Part shown: one piece after another, positions 42,811-52,225 of the stretch | Numbering within the stretch: the first letter of the stretch is position 1 | How the letters are laid out: the number at the start of each line of letters is the position of its first letter | Assembly (NCBI RefSeq): GCF_900187615.1 | Contig: NZ_FYDO01000006.1 | Location: 62,001 to 126,000 of the forward strand | Source of the DNA: Pseudomonas sp. Irchel s3f7 | Lineage (GTDB): Bacteria; Pseudomonadota; Gammaproteobacteria; Pseudomonadales; Pseudomonadaceae | Reading direction: 5' to 3' | Length of the DNA stretch: 64,000 nucleotides | Made by a program: the position numbers and the translations under genes | The notes under the pieces: model-generated | What the model was told of the DNA's origin: nothing | Databases searched by the model: none | The model's input: only the letters and a program-made list of their open reading frames with translations

Positions 42811-43601
42811 GCGGTGATCCTCAGGCGAAGGAAACGGAACAGTTGATCGGTGAACAGACCCAGCAGGCCGATGATCGCGATGGCGAGGAAAATCACATCC
42901 ACCTGAAAACCACGCATGGCCTTGAGGCTCAGGTAACCCAGGCCACTGGAAGCGGCGACCAGTTCAGCCACCACCAGGTAAGTCCAGGCCCAGCCCATGG
43001 TCACACGCAGGGTGTCGAGCACACCTGGCAGGGAAGCCGGGGCAATCACGTGCAGCACCGCGTCACGACGGTTCGAACCGAGGGTGTAGGAAGCGTTGAT
43101 CAAGTCCTTGGAGATACCTTTGGACACGTCCGCGATCATCACCAGTTGCTGGAAGAACACACCGAAAATAATCACCGACACCCGCTGCTCCAGACCGATG
43201 CCGATCCACAGGATGAACAGCGGCACGAACGAGGTCACCGGCAGGTAGCGAATGAAATTCACCAGCGGTTCAAGGAAGGCCTGGACGATGCGAAAGCTGC
43301 CCATCAGCAAGCCCAACGGCACCGCCACCAGAGACGACACAATGAAGCCGACCATCACCACTTCGACACTGGCCCACACATGCTGGCCAAGGGTGCCGTC
43401 GCGGCCTAACCGCACGGCGGCTTCGACCACCGCGCCCGGTGTCGGCAGGAACATGCCCGGCACCACGCCGCCGTAGGACAACCCGGCCCACAGGCCGACC
43501 AACAACACCCAGGCCAGGCCGCTCGCGCTCCAGATCACCGAGACCGGCAAACCGGTCTTGGGCGTGATGCAGCGGCTCAGCCATGAATTGCGCTTGAACA
43601 T
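42798..43601 (-). CDS. ABC transporter permease (SsuC/TauC-like)
   Basis: A 267-residue inner-membrane permease with about six helices and the EAA-type cytoplasmic loop (INASYTLGSNRRDAVLHVIAPASLPGVLDTLRVTMGWAWTYLVVAEL). It starts 9 bases after the binding-protein stop and overlaps the ATPase gene, so the three are one transcript. Family members transport sulfonates, nitrate or related small anions and some amines. Confidence 0.92.
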   Translation of the reverse strand: MFKRNSWLSRCITPKTGLPVSVIWSASGLAWVLLVGLWAGLSYGGVVPGMFLPTPGAVVEAAVRLGRDGTLGQHVWASVEVVMVGFIVSSLVAVPLGLLMGSFRIVQAFLEPLVNFIRYLPVTSFVPLFILWIGIGLEQRVSVIIFGVFFQQLVMIADVSKGISKDLINASYTLGSNRRDAVLHVIAPASLPGVLDTLRVTMGWAWTYLVVAELVAASSGLGYLSLKAMRGFQVDVIFLAIAIIGLLGLFTDQLFRFLRLRITAWAQ

Positions 43602-43609
43602 GCAGCCTC

Positions 43610-44596
43610 CTAGAGCGGGGTGACGAAACGGTTGTCGATCAGGTCGTCATTGCTGACGTTGTACGGTTTGCCTTGCAGCTCGCTGGCGGTCTCGTTGGCC
43701 AATTTGATCAGCGGTGCGCTGTCACCCGGCTTGCCCGGCGAGCCCAGCAGTTTTTCGCTCATCGCCTGATCGTAGAAACGTACGCCTTGGGCGGCGGCTT
43801 CCAGCTCTTTCGGATCGGACAGGTAACCGCCGACACCCTTGGCCATGATTTTGTAGGCTTCTTGCGGATGATCCTTGGTGTACTGCACGGCTTTGTACAA
43901 ACCGGCCACCAGGGCCTTGACGTCTTCCGGCTGTTTTTCGATGACCGAGCAGTTCAGTGCCACCACGTCGACAATCACGCCTGGGGTACTGCTGCTGTCG
44001 ATCAGCACCTTGCCTTGCTGCTTGTCGCGCACCATCGACAGGTGCGGTTCCCAGGTCACGGCGGCGGGTACGCGGCCGGCGATGAATGCGGTGGCCGCGT
44101 CGTCGGCCGTCATGTTCTGCACGGTGATGTCGCTCATGCTCATGCCGTGTTTCTTCAGCAGATAGGACAGCCAGAATTGCGAGGTCGAACCTTCGTTCAC
44201 CGCAACGGACTTGCCCTTGAGTTCCTGCAGGCTCTTGACGTCCTTGCCCACCAGCACGCCGTCGCCACCATGGCTGTCATCCAGCGCGGCCACGGCCTTG
44301 AAGCAGAATTGCGGACGGTACTTGAGCACTTCGTCGATGGTCGACGCCGAGCCCGACAACTCGCCGGACGCTTGTGCGGCCATGTACATCGCCGCTTCCT
44401 CGACCACCGGCAACTCGACGGTCAAACCGTTTTCCTTGAAGTAGCCCAGGTCCCGGGCCAGGTACAAGGTGCCGTAGCCGACCCAGGTGGTATGACCGAT
44501 AGACAAGGTGCCGGCCTGGACGCTGGTGGCGACCGTCGCGGCGATGGCGGTGACCGCCAGTGGATAAGTGATGCGTGTGAGCAAGGACTTGGTCAT
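43610..44596 (-). CDS. ABC transporter substrate-binding protein (NMT1/SsuA-like)
   Basis: A 328-residue periplasmic binding protein with a signal peptide (MTKSLLTRITYPLAVTAIAATVATSVQA). The mature part begins GTLSIGHTTWVGYGTLYLARDLGYF, the family signature, followed by the LVGKDVKSLQELKGKSVAVNEGSTSQFWLSYLL hinge. The ligand cannot be named; an amine or a sulfonate is likely given the aminotransferase and dehydrogenase genes next door. The ATG at 44596 has GGGAG upstream. Confidence 0.92.
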   Translation of the reverse strand: MTKSLLTRITYPLAVTAIAATVATSVQAGTLSIGHTTWVGYGTLYLARDLGYFKENGLTVELPVVEEAAMYMAAQASGELSGSASTIDEVLKYRPQFCFKAVAALDDSHGGDGVLVGKDVKSLQELKGKSVAVNEGSTSQFWLSYLLKKHGMSMSDITVQNMTADDAATAFIAGRVPAAVTWEPHLSMVRDKQQGKVLIDSSSTPGVIVDVVALNCSVIEKQPEDVKALVAGLYKAVQYTKDHPQEAYKIMAKGVGGYLSDPKELEAAAQGVRFYDQAMSEKLLGSPGKPGDSAPLIKLANETASELQGKPYNVSNDDLIDNRFVTPL

Positions 44597-44870
44597 GGAG
44601 CACTCCCAAAGCTGTTGATTTAGTTTTGTCATGGGCAGTACGGCGAGCCCTGAATCGGCTGCGACCTGGGGTCTCTAAGGGACCCTTCGATGGGCAGCAT
44701 TCGGTGGGCTGGCGAGATCGATGTTGGCCCATGGGAGGGCTTAGGAAAATGAGGAAATATGTGGATGTGGACGATGAAAAAACTGCTTAGCGCGCACCGG
44801 AAAAGAGCGCTGCGGGCGGGGATGCCCGAGGTGGGTGCAGAACCTGGAGAATGTGTTGAATGTGCAATAG

Positions 44871-44961
44871 CGATCGCCGGCAAGCCAGCTCCTACGGTTC
44901 TTTGTCGCACCCAAAAAACAGGGGCGACGCAAAACCTGTAGGAGCTGGCTTGCCGGCGATC
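44871..44961. repeat. REP-type inverted repeat between the transporter and aminotransferase genes
   Basis: CGATCGCCGGCAAGCCAGCTCCTACGG on the left pairs with CCTGTAGGAGCTGGCTTGCCGGCGATC on the right. It lies in a 390-base gap between genes on the same strand, so the aminotransferase and the transporter may have separate promoters; nothing else was recognised in this gap. Confidence 0.82.
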
Positions 44962-44987
44962 AAGGTCCGAAGGACCTTCAGGCGATA

Positions 44988-46358
44988 TCAGAGCCGGCCG
45001 TATTCCTGCGCCGTGCGATCCATCGCTTTCAGGGTCTTGCTGATCAGTTCGTCAATCTCTTCACGGCTGGCAATCAACGCCGGCGCCATGATCATCCGCC
45101 CCAACGTCGAACGAATGATCACACCCTCCTCGAAACCAATCGTGCGGCAGCGCCACGCAATGTCGTTCTCGTTGGCAAAGCGTTTGCGGCTGTCTTTGTC
45201 TTCGGCCAGTTGCAGTGCCGCGACCATGCCCGTGCCCTGGATATCACCCACCAACGGGTGCTTGCCGAACACTTCGCGCAGGCACTGTTGCAGGTAGGGG
45301 CCGATGTCGTCCTTGACCCGCGTCACCACGCCTTCATCACGCAAGGCCTTGAGGTTGGCAATCGCCACCGCCGCCGCCACCGGGTGTCCGGAATAGGTCA
45401 GGCCGTGGGCAAACACACCGCCCTGCTCCACCAGTACCGTGGCCATTTTCTTCGACAGGATCAAGCCACCCATGGGGATGTAGCCCGAGGTCAGACCCTT
45501 GGCGATGGACAGGGTGTCCGGCTCGAAACCGAAATACTCATGGGCGAACCATTCGCCGGTACGACCGAAGCCGCCGATCACTTCATCGGCACACAGCAGC
45601 ACGTCGTACTTGCGGCAGATGCGTTGGATTTCCGGCCAGTAGCTTTCCGGCGGGAAGATCATCCCGCCAGCGCCCTGAAACGGCTCGGCGATGAAGCCAG
45701 CGACCTTGTCTGCGCCCAGTTCAAGAATCTTCGCTTCCAGTTGCTGTGCTGCGCGAAGGCCAAATTCGGCCGGCGTCAGGTTGCCTTCGTGGGCGAAGAA
45801 GTACGGCTCGTCGATGTGCTCGATATCCGGAATCATGCCGCCCATTTCGTGCATGAACTTCATGCCGCCCAGCGCCGTCGCGGCCAGGGTCGAACCGTGG
45901 TAACCGTTCCAGCGGCCGATCATGATTTTCTTCTCGGGCTTGCCGAGCACCTGCCAATAACGACGCACCGTACGGATCAACACCTCGTTGGCTTCGGAGC
46001 CGGAGTTGGTGTAGATCGCGTGGCTGTAGTGAGCTGGCAGCAGGCTGAACAGCAGCTCGGACAGCTCGATCACCTGCGGGTGGGTGGTGTGGAAAAACAT
46101 GTTGTAGTACGGCAACTGCTCCAGTTGCTGGCTCGCCGCGAGGGCCAGGTCCTTGCGCCCGTAACCGAGGTTGGTGCACCACAGCCCGGACATGCCGTCG
46201 AGGTAACGCCGACCGTCGTTGTCCCACAGGTGCAGGCGTTCGCCACGGACCATCACCCGTGGCCCCTCGTCGTTGAGGGCTTTCTGATCGACGAACGCAT
46301 GGATGTGGTGCGCAGCGTCGGCGGCCTGGTAGTCGCGGGTTTCACGTGGTGTGGTCAT
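44988..46358 (-). CDS. Class III aminotransferase (omega-amino acid or polyamine)
   Basis: A 456-residue PLP enzyme of the class III family. The PLP lysine lies in LSIAKGLTSGYIPMG, and the upstream LLCADEVIGGFGRTG (with the Asp and Val of the cofactor site) and NSGSEANE motifs are present. It resembles putrescine:pyruvate or beta-alanine:pyruvate aminotransferases. It ends up forming a semialdehyde that the downstream-encoded dehydrogenase could oxidise; the substrate is inferred only from context. It begins 21 bases from the ALDH stop. Confidence 0.9.
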   Translation of the reverse strand: MTTPRETRDYQAADAAHHIHAFVDQKALNDEGPRVMVRGERLHLWDNDGRRYLDGMSGLWCTNLGYGRKDLALAASQQLEQLPYYNMFFHTTHPQVIELSELLFSLLPAHYSHAIYTNSGSEANEVLIRTVRRYWQVLGKPEKKIMIGRWNGYHGSTLAATALGGMKFMHEMGGMIPDIEHIDEPYFFAHEGNLTPAEFGLRAAQQLEAKILELGADKVAGFIAEPFQGAGGMIFPPESYWPEIQRICRKYDVLLCADEVIGGFGRTGEWFAHEYFGFEPDTLSIAKGLTSGYIPMGGLILSKKMATVLVEQGGVFAHGLTYSGHPVAAAVAIANLKALRDEGVVTRVKDDIGPYLQQCLREVFGKHPLVGDIQGTGMVAALQLAEDKDSRKRFANENDIAWRCRTIGFEEGVIIRSTLGRMIMAPALIASREEIDELISKTLKAMDRTAQEYGRL

Positions 46359-46379
46359 CGCCGGTTCTCCGTTTTGTTA

Positions 46380-47870
46380 TCAGCGCAATTGAAACCAGGT
46401 GGTCTTCAACTGGGTGTATTTATCGAATGAGTGCAGCGACAGGTCGCGACCGAAACCGGACTGCTTGCCGCCGCCAAAAGGTACGGTCACGTCCAGCGCA
46501 TCGACGCTGTTGACCGACACCGTGCCTGCTCGCAATTGTCGCGCCACCCGGTGGGCGCGGTTGAGGTCGTCGGTCCACAGCGAAGCCGCCAGACCGTAGA
46601 CGCTGTCGTTGGCCAGTTGCAACGCGTGGGCCTCGTCGTCGAATGGCGTGATCGCCAATACCGGGCCAAACACTTCATCGCGAAACAACGGCATGTCCGG
46701 CGTCACGCCGGTAAAAATTGTCGGCTGAATGAAGTTGTCGGAGCCGTTGAAAATCGACTGCCGACCGCCACAGACTTTGGTCGCGCCTTGCTGTTCGGCC
46801 TGCTGGATGAACTTCATGATGCGCGCGGTCTGACGATTGTCGACGATGGCCCCGGCGGCGCTCGACGGGTCCAGCGGGTCGCCCGGCAGCCAGCGTTCGG
46901 CCTGGGCCTTGAGGCGCTCGACAAACTCGTCATGAATCGAACGCTGCACCAGCAACCGCGAATTCGCCGAGCACACTTCGCCCTGATTGAAGAAGATGCC
47001 GAACGCGGCTTTTTCGGCGGCTAGATCGAGGTCCTGGCAATCGGCGAACACCAGGTTCGCGCTCTTGCCGCCGCACTCCAGCCACACCTGCTTGAGGTTC
47101 GATTGCGCCGAGTACTGCATGAAATATTTGCCGACTTCAGTGGAGCCGGTGAACACCAGGCAGTCGACGTCCGGGTGCAGACCGAGGGCCTTGCCGGTTT
47201 GTTCGCCGAGACCCGGCAGCACGTTGAGCACTCCTGCTGGAATCCCCGCCTCTAGCGCCAGCTCAGCCAGGCGCAGAGCGGAAAACGGCGACTGCTCGGC
47301 AGGTTTGAGAATGACGGAGTTGCCAGCGGCCAGGGCCGGGGCAAGTTTCCAGGCGGCCATGTCCAGCGGAAAATTCCACGGCACCACGGCAGCCACTACG
47401 CCAAGGGCTTCGCGGGTGATGGTTGCCAGCACGTTGTGCGCACTGGGTGCGACCTGATCGTAGAGTTTGTCGAGGCTTTCGGCGTACCAGCGGAACACCC
47501 CGGCGGCACCCGGCACGTCGATGTTGTAGGCGTCCGTGACCGGTTTGCCCATGTTCAGCGAATCGAGCAGCGCCAGTTCTTCACGGTTTTCCAGGATCAA
47601 GTCGGCCAGGCGCAACAGCACTTGCTTGCGTTCGCTCGGTGACCGCGCAGCCCAGGTGCCGGCCTCGAAGACTTGCCGCGCATTGCGCACTGCCACATGC
47701 ACATCTTCTTCGCCGCACGCGGCAACGTTGGCCAGGCATTGCCCGGTGGCAGGATTGATCGCGGCAAACGTCTGCCCCGACTGCGCCGGGAGGTGCTGAC
47801 CGTCGATCACCGCCAGGTCGGGAAACCGCAGCGTAGCGGCCTTGCGTTGCCAATACTCAAGCTCGAACAC
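46380..47870 (-). CDS. NAD-dependent aldehyde dehydrogenase (KauB/PuuC-like)
   Basis: A 496-residue aldehyde dehydrogenase. The catalytic Cys is in FNQGEVCSANSRLL, the general base Glu in LECGGKSANLVF, and the NAD site in VPWNFPLDMAAWKLAPALAAGNSVILKP. The GTG at 47870 gives the normal family length; open reading continues upstream but with no conserved sequence. It resembles dehydrogenases for gamma-guanidino or amino butyraldehydes. It is followed by the aminotransferase on the same strand, and a LysR gene diverges 227 bases away. Confidence 0.9.
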   Translation of the reverse strand: MFELEYWQRKAATLRFPDLAVIDGQHLPAQSGQTFAAINPATGQCLANVAACGEEDVHVAVRNARQVFEAGTWAARSPSERKQVLLRLADLILENREELALLDSLNMGKPVTDAYNIDVPGAAGVFRWYAESLDKLYDQVAPSAHNVLATITREALGVVAAVVPWNFPLDMAAWKLAPALAAGNSVILKPAEQSPFSALRLAELALEAGIPAGVLNVLPGLGEQTGKALGLHPDVDCLVFTGSTEVGKYFMQYSAQSNLKQVWLECGGKSANLVFADCQDLDLAAEKAAFGIFFNQGEVCSANSRLLVQRSIHDEFVERLKAQAERWLPGDPLDPSSAAGAIVDNRQTARIMKFIQQAEQQGATKVCGGRQSIFNGSDNFIQPTIFTGVTPDMPLFRDEVFGPVLAITPFDDEAHALQLANDSVYGLAASLWTDDLNRAHRVARQLRAGTVSVNSVDALDVTVPFGGGKQSGFGRDLSLHSFDKYTQLKTTWFQLR

Positions 47871-48096
47871 GTTCAGATGCTCCGGTGGACATTCTTGTGT
47901 ATTGGATAGTCGCTCAGGCCCAAGCGGTGGAAAACCAGTAAATATGTGTTCGCAGGCCAACAAAAAACTGCTTAGCCAATCTCCCCACTGGCGCAGCATG
48001 TGGTTATTGTTCAAACACAACAAATCGCCACCCGAGCGGATCGGGGTGGCGCGCAAATTGCCAGGATGACTGATCCGCTCTTCCCCGAGGTTTGCT

Positions 48097-49026
48097 GTGG
48101 CTGCCTACAATCTGCGTCAACTGAAATACTTCATCACCACCGTCGAGTGCGGCAGCGTCGCCGAGGCCTCGCGCAAGCTGTACATCGCCCAGCCATCGAT
48201 CTCCACCGCCATTAAAGGGCTGGAAGACAGCTTCGGCGTGCAACTGCTGATTCGTCACCATGCACAGGGCGTGTCATTGACCCCCAGTGGTGCACGCTTC
48301 TACCGCAAGGCCCAGGAACTGCTGCGCATGGCCAAGGAGTTCGAACAGAACGCTTTGGCCGACAACGATGTGGTGTCCGGACAAATCGATATCGGCTGCT
48401 TCGAAACGGTCGCGCCGCTGTACCTGCCGCAATTGATTGCCGGGTTTTCGGCGTTGTACCCGGGGGTGGAAATCCGCATCCGCGACGGCGAGCAGCAAGA
48501 GCTGGTGCAAGGCCTGACGTCCGGCGCGTTCGATCTGGCGATCCTGTATGAGCACGATCTCGACGGCACCATCGAGACCGAACCATTGATGCCGGCACAA
48601 CGGCCTTACGCGCTGCTACCGGCCGATCACCGCTTTGCCCAGCAGGCGCAGGTGTCGCTGCGGGATTTGTGCCTGGAACCGATGATTCTGCTGGACGTGC
48701 AACCGAGCCGGACCTACTTCGTCAGCCTGTTCGATGAGCTGGGCCTGACCCCACGCATCGCCTTTAGCTCGCCTTCCATTGAGATGGTGCGCGGCATGGT
48801 CGGCCAGGGATTCGGCTTCTCGATCCTGGTCACCAAGCCACACTCGGAGTGCACCTACGACGGGAAGAAAGTGGTGTGCGTGAACATTGCAGAAGAGGTC
48901 ACCGGTTCAGGGCTGGTGGCGGCATGGCTCAAGCGCGGGCAACTGACCAAACCGGCGCAGTTGTTTGCCGATTATTGCCGCGAACAACTCACCGCCAAAT
49001 CCGAAAGCTCACACCCTCCCCTGTAG
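48097..49026 (+). CDS. LysR-family regulator of the amine locus (inferred)
   Basis: A 309-residue LysR regulator with an N-terminal helix-turn-helix (QLKYFITTVECGSVAEASRKLYIAQPSISTAIKGLEDSFGVQLLIR) and a periplasmic-binding-like effector domain. The start is a GTG. It diverges from the ALDH-aminotransferase pair, suggesting control of that operon. Its stop codon is the TAG inside the flanking REP repeat, so the last few residues (ending HPPL) come from the repeat edge. Confidence 0.9.
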   Translation: MAAYNLRQLKYFITTVECGSVAEASRKLYIAQPSISTAIKGLEDSFGVQLLIRHHAQGVSLTPSGARFYRKAQELLRMAKEFEQNALADNDVVSGQIDIGCFETVAPLYLPQLIAGFSALYPGVEIRIRDGEQQELVQGLTSGAFDLAILYEHDLDGTIETEPLMPAQRPYALLPADHRFAQQAQVSLRDLCLEPMILLDVQPSRTYFVSLFDELGLTPRIAFSSPSIEMVRGMVGQGFGFSILVTKPHSECTYDGKKVVCVNIAEEVTGSGLVAAWLKRGQLTKPAQLFADYCREQLTAKSESSHPPL

Positions 49027-49105
49027 GAGCTGGCTTGCCAGCGATGGCGTCATCCAGGCCGAAGCAAGTCTCAAGGGCCTCTTCGCCGGCAAGCCGGCTC
49101 CTACA
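49022..49105. repeat. REP-type inverted repeat carrying the LysR stop codon
   Basis: TGTAGGAGCTGGCTTGCCAGCGATGG on the left, CTTCGCCGGCAAGCCGGCTCCTACA on the right. The TAG at 49024-49026 ends the LysR gene. It lies between convergent genes (LysR and hrpB). Confidence 0.85.
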
Positions 49106-49138
49106 AGGTATGCGCGCAGCGTGCTATCGGCGTTTGAA

Positions 49139-51655
49139 TTATTTACGCGGTTTGATCCGCGCAGTGGCCTCAGCCACCAGTGGATCGTCCGGCCAATAAT
49201 GCTTCGGATAACGCCCCTTCAAATCCTTCTTCACCTCGGAGTAGGTGCTGCGCCAGAAGTTCGCCAGATCCTGCGTCACCTGCACCGGTCGCCGTGCCGG
49301 GGACAACAGGTGCAGTTTCACCACTTGCCGGCCACCGGCGATGCGCGGGGTTTCGGCCAGGCCGAACAACTCCTGCAACCGCACTGCCAGAATCGGCGGT
49401 TGCTCGCTGTAGTCCAGCCGGATCGACGAGCCCGACGGCACGTTTAAATGGTGCGGCGCCAATTCGTCGAGGTGTTGCGGCAGCGGCCACGGCAGCAGGT
49501 TGCGCACGATGCTCGACAGGTCGAGATTGGCAAAATGACTGAGCCGCGAGACTTTGCCCAGATACGGCATCAACCAGTTTTCGAGACTCTTCAGCAACGC
49601 GGCATCACTGACATCCGGCCATTCGCTTTCGCCCTTGGCGGCCAGATCCAGTTGCCGCAACATCGCGACCCGCGCCTGCCACTGACGCAGCTCCGGCGTC
49701 CACGGCAAAAGCTCCAGACCTTTGCGTCGCACCAGATTGACCAGCGCCTGGTTGCGGGCGCTTTCGTCGAGGCCGGTCAGCGGTTCGCGGCTGAGGATCA
49801 GTTCGCCAACCTTGCGCTGACGTTCGGCGCGCAGCACGCCCTCGCGTTCGTCCCAATCCAGTTGATCGACGCAGCGAACCTGTTCGGCCAGCACTGAATC
49901 GAACAGCGCCGGATCGAAATCCGTCGCCAGATAAATCCGTTCTTCACGCTGCCCCTGACGACTGCCCAGATCGGCAATCACCAGCCACGGTTGTTTCATC
50001 AAACTGTCGGCTTCGGCGAACAACGCGGCGCGACCGTTGGCCAGGCGATACTCCGCGCCACCGGCCCGGCGCTGTTGGGCCACGCGGTCTGGATAGGCCA
50101 GCGCCAGCAATGCGCCGAGCCAGCGCGGATGATCCGGATCGCTGACCGGCTCCGAGGCTTTACCGCGCAGATAACCGCGATATTGTCGCGCCAGTTGCCG
50201 GGCTCGTTGTACCCCGCCCTGCGCACCGCGAGCGGCACGTTCTTCGCCAGACAACAGCGTCAACCGACTGTGCAGATCCGCCCCGGCGCCACGCAAAATA
50301 TCGCGTTCGCCAAGCAGCGCCGCGACATCGCAAGCCATGTCCGCCAACCCCAGCGCCTGACCACGCAACAGCAAATGGGCGATGCGCGGATGCGCCGGCA
50401 GCTCGGCCATGGACTGACCGTGACGGGTCAGCGTTTCCCCCTCCAGCGCACCGAGGCGCTGCAGCAAATCCTGAGCCTGTGCATAAGCGGCCGCAGGCGG
50501 CACGTCGAGCCACACCAATTGCCCCGGTGTCACGCCCCAACGTCCCAGTTGCAAGGCCAGCCCCGCGAGGTCCGCCGAAAGAATCTCTGCACTGCCGTAA
50601 GCGGCCAGTTGCTCGTGCTGATCCTGCGACCACAAGCGATAACACACACCCGGCTCCAGTCGCCCGGCACGACCCGCGCGCTGGGTGGCACTGGCCTTGG
50701 AAATGCGCTGCGTGTCGAGGCGGGTCATGCCGCTGCCCGGATCGAAACGCGGCACCCGCGCCAGCCCGGCATCGATCACCACGCGCACGCCGTTGATGGT
50801 CAAACTGGTTTCGGCGATGTTGGTGGCCAGCACCACTTTGCGCTTGCCCGCGGGTGCCGGATCGATCGCCGCACGCTGCGCGGCCAGGTCCAGTTCACCG
50901 TGCAACGGGCAAAGTAAGACCTGAGTGTTTTCGCCCAACGCATCGGCCAGTTGTTGATGCACGCGCCGGATTTCAGCCTGCCCCGGCAGGAACACCAGCA
51001 CGCTGCCGGTCTCGTCGTTCAAGGCTTCGAGGATGGTCTGCACCAGACGCGGCTCGATGAATTCACCGGACTGGAACGGCCGCCCCCAACGCATCGCCAC
51101 CGGGTACATGCGCCCTTCGCTGCGCAGGATCGGCGCGTCGTCGAGCAACCCGGCGAGGCGCTCGCCTTCGAGCGTGGCCGACATCAAGAGGATTTTCAGC
51201 GGCTGGTCATCACGGAACAATTCCCGGCCATTGAGGCTCAGGGCCAGCGCCAGATCAGCGTCGAGGCTGCGCTCGTGGAATTCATCGAAGATCAGCAAGC
51301 CCACGCCATCCAGCGCCGGGTCATCCTGCAGGCGCCGGGTAAGGATGCCTTCGGTGACCACTTCGATGCGCGTGTTCGGGCCGACCTTGCTGTCGAGTCG
51401 AATGCGATAACCCACGGTTTCGCCGACCCTCTCGCCCAACTCGCTGGCCAGCCGTTCGGCCGCGGCGCGCGCAGCCAGGCGACGCGGTTCGAGCATCAGG
51501 ATGGTCTGCCCGGCCAGCCAAGGCTCGTTCAGCAAGGCCAGCGGCACGCGGGTGGTTTTACCAGCGCCGGGCGGTGCTTCGAGCACGGCTTCGTGGCGTG
51601 CAGCGAGGGCTTCACGCAGGGCGGGTAAAACTTCATCAATCGGCAAAGAAATCAT
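49139..51655 (-). CDS. hrpB: ATP-dependent helicase HrpB
   Basis: An 838-residue DExH-box helicase of the HrpA/HrpB type. Motifs seen are APPGAGKTTRVPL (I), EPRRLAARAAAERLA, DEFHERSLDADLAL (II), SATLEGERL (III), and QRAGRAGRLEPG (VI), followed by the HrpB-specific C-terminal domain. The ATG at 51655 is chosen from the family N-terminus MISLPIDEVLPAL; four extra residues are possible. It converges with the LysR gene. Confidence 0.95.
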   Translation of the reverse strand: MISLPIDEVLPALREALAARHEAVLEAPPGAGKTTRVPLALLNEPWLAGQTILMLEPRRLAARAAAERLASELGERVGETVGYRIRLDSKVGPNTRIEVVTEGILTRRLQDDPALDGVGLLIFDEFHERSLDADLALALSLNGRELFRDDQPLKILLMSATLEGERLAGLLDDAPILRSEGRMYPVAMRWGRPFQSGEFIEPRLVQTILEALNDETGSVLVFLPGQAEIRRVHQQLADALGENTQVLLCPLHGELDLAAQRAAIDPAPAGKRKVVLATNIAETSLTINGVRVVIDAGLARVPRFDPGSGMTRLDTQRISKASATQRAGRAGRLEPGVCYRLWSQDQHEQLAAYGSAEILSADLAGLALQLGRWGVTPGQLVWLDVPPAAAYAQAQDLLQRLGALEGETLTRHGQSMAELPAHPRIAHLLLRGQALGLADMACDVAALLGERDILRGAGADLHSRLTLLSGEERAARGAQGGVQRARQLARQYRGYLRGKASEPVSDPDHPRWLGALLALAYPDRVAQQRRAGGAEYRLANGRAALFAEADSLMKQPWLVIADLGSRQGQREERIYLATDFDPALFDSVLAEQVRCVDQLDWDEREGVLRAERQRKVGELILSREPLTGLDESARNQALVNLVRRKGLELLPWTPELRQWQARVAMLRQLDLAAKGESEWPDVSDAALLKSLENWLMPYLGKVSRLSHFANLDLSSIVRNLLPWPLPQHLDELAPHHLNVPSGSSIRLDYSEQPPILAVRLQELFGLAETPRIAGGRQVVKLHLLSPARRPVQVTQDLANFWRSTYSEVKKDLKGRYPKHYWPDDPLVAEATARIKPRK

Positions 51656-51764
51656 GCTGGCTCCCAAACAGAGGCGCGAGTATAACGGCGAACTGCAAGG
51701 CGTTCGTCAGGGTCTTAACTCTTACAGACGACGTTTCGTTTTGAGATTACCCAGGAGATTTCAT

Positions 51765-52184
51765 ATGCGTGCTCCCTTTCGCCTGATCGGCGGTGTTCTG
51801 GTCGCAACCTTGCTGACTCAAGTGACCGCTTGCGGTTCGATCTTCTACCCGGACCGACGTGGCCAGATCGACGGCAAGATCGACCCGGCCATTGCCGCGC
51901 TCGATGCCGTGGGCCTGCTGTTCTATATCATTCCCGGTTTGATCGCATTTGCCGTGGACTTCGCCACCGGGGCGATTTACTACGCGCCGGGAGAGACTGC
52001 GCAAGTTGCACCGGAAAAACTCAAGGAAGCCATCGGCGCCGACGGCAAAGTCGATAACCACAAATTGCAGACTATTCTGGAACGTGAACTGGGCCGCAGC
52101 TTCCCGCTGGACGATCCGCGTCTGATCCAGAGCAAGGGCAGCGCCCAGCAGCTGGCGATGCTCGGCCTGCAACCGTCCGCGTAA
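51765..52184 (+). CDS. Predicted lipoprotein, conserved in Pseudomonas
   Basis: A 139-residue protein with a lipoprotein signal: a hydrophobic segment ending VTACGS, with Cys23 as the lipid-bearing residue. A second hydrophobic stretch (AVGLLFYIIPGLIAFAVDFATGAIYYAPG) follows. The YPDRRGQIDGKIDPAIAALDAVG part is conserved in Pseudomonas proteins that databases often mislabel. AGGAG lies before the ATG. The function is unknown. The cation-efflux gene starts 42 bases later. Confidence 0.78.
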   Translation: MRAPFRLIGGVLVATLLTQVTACGSIFYPDRRGQIDGKIDPAIAALDAVGLLFYIIPGLIAFAVDFATGAIYYAPGETAQVAPEKLKEAIGADGKVDNHKLQTILERELGRSFPLDDPRLIQSKGSAQQLAMLGLQPSA

Positions 52185-52225
52185 CCCGTACGTGTGAAGG
52201 ATCACTTTAAGGAAATGCTCCCCCT

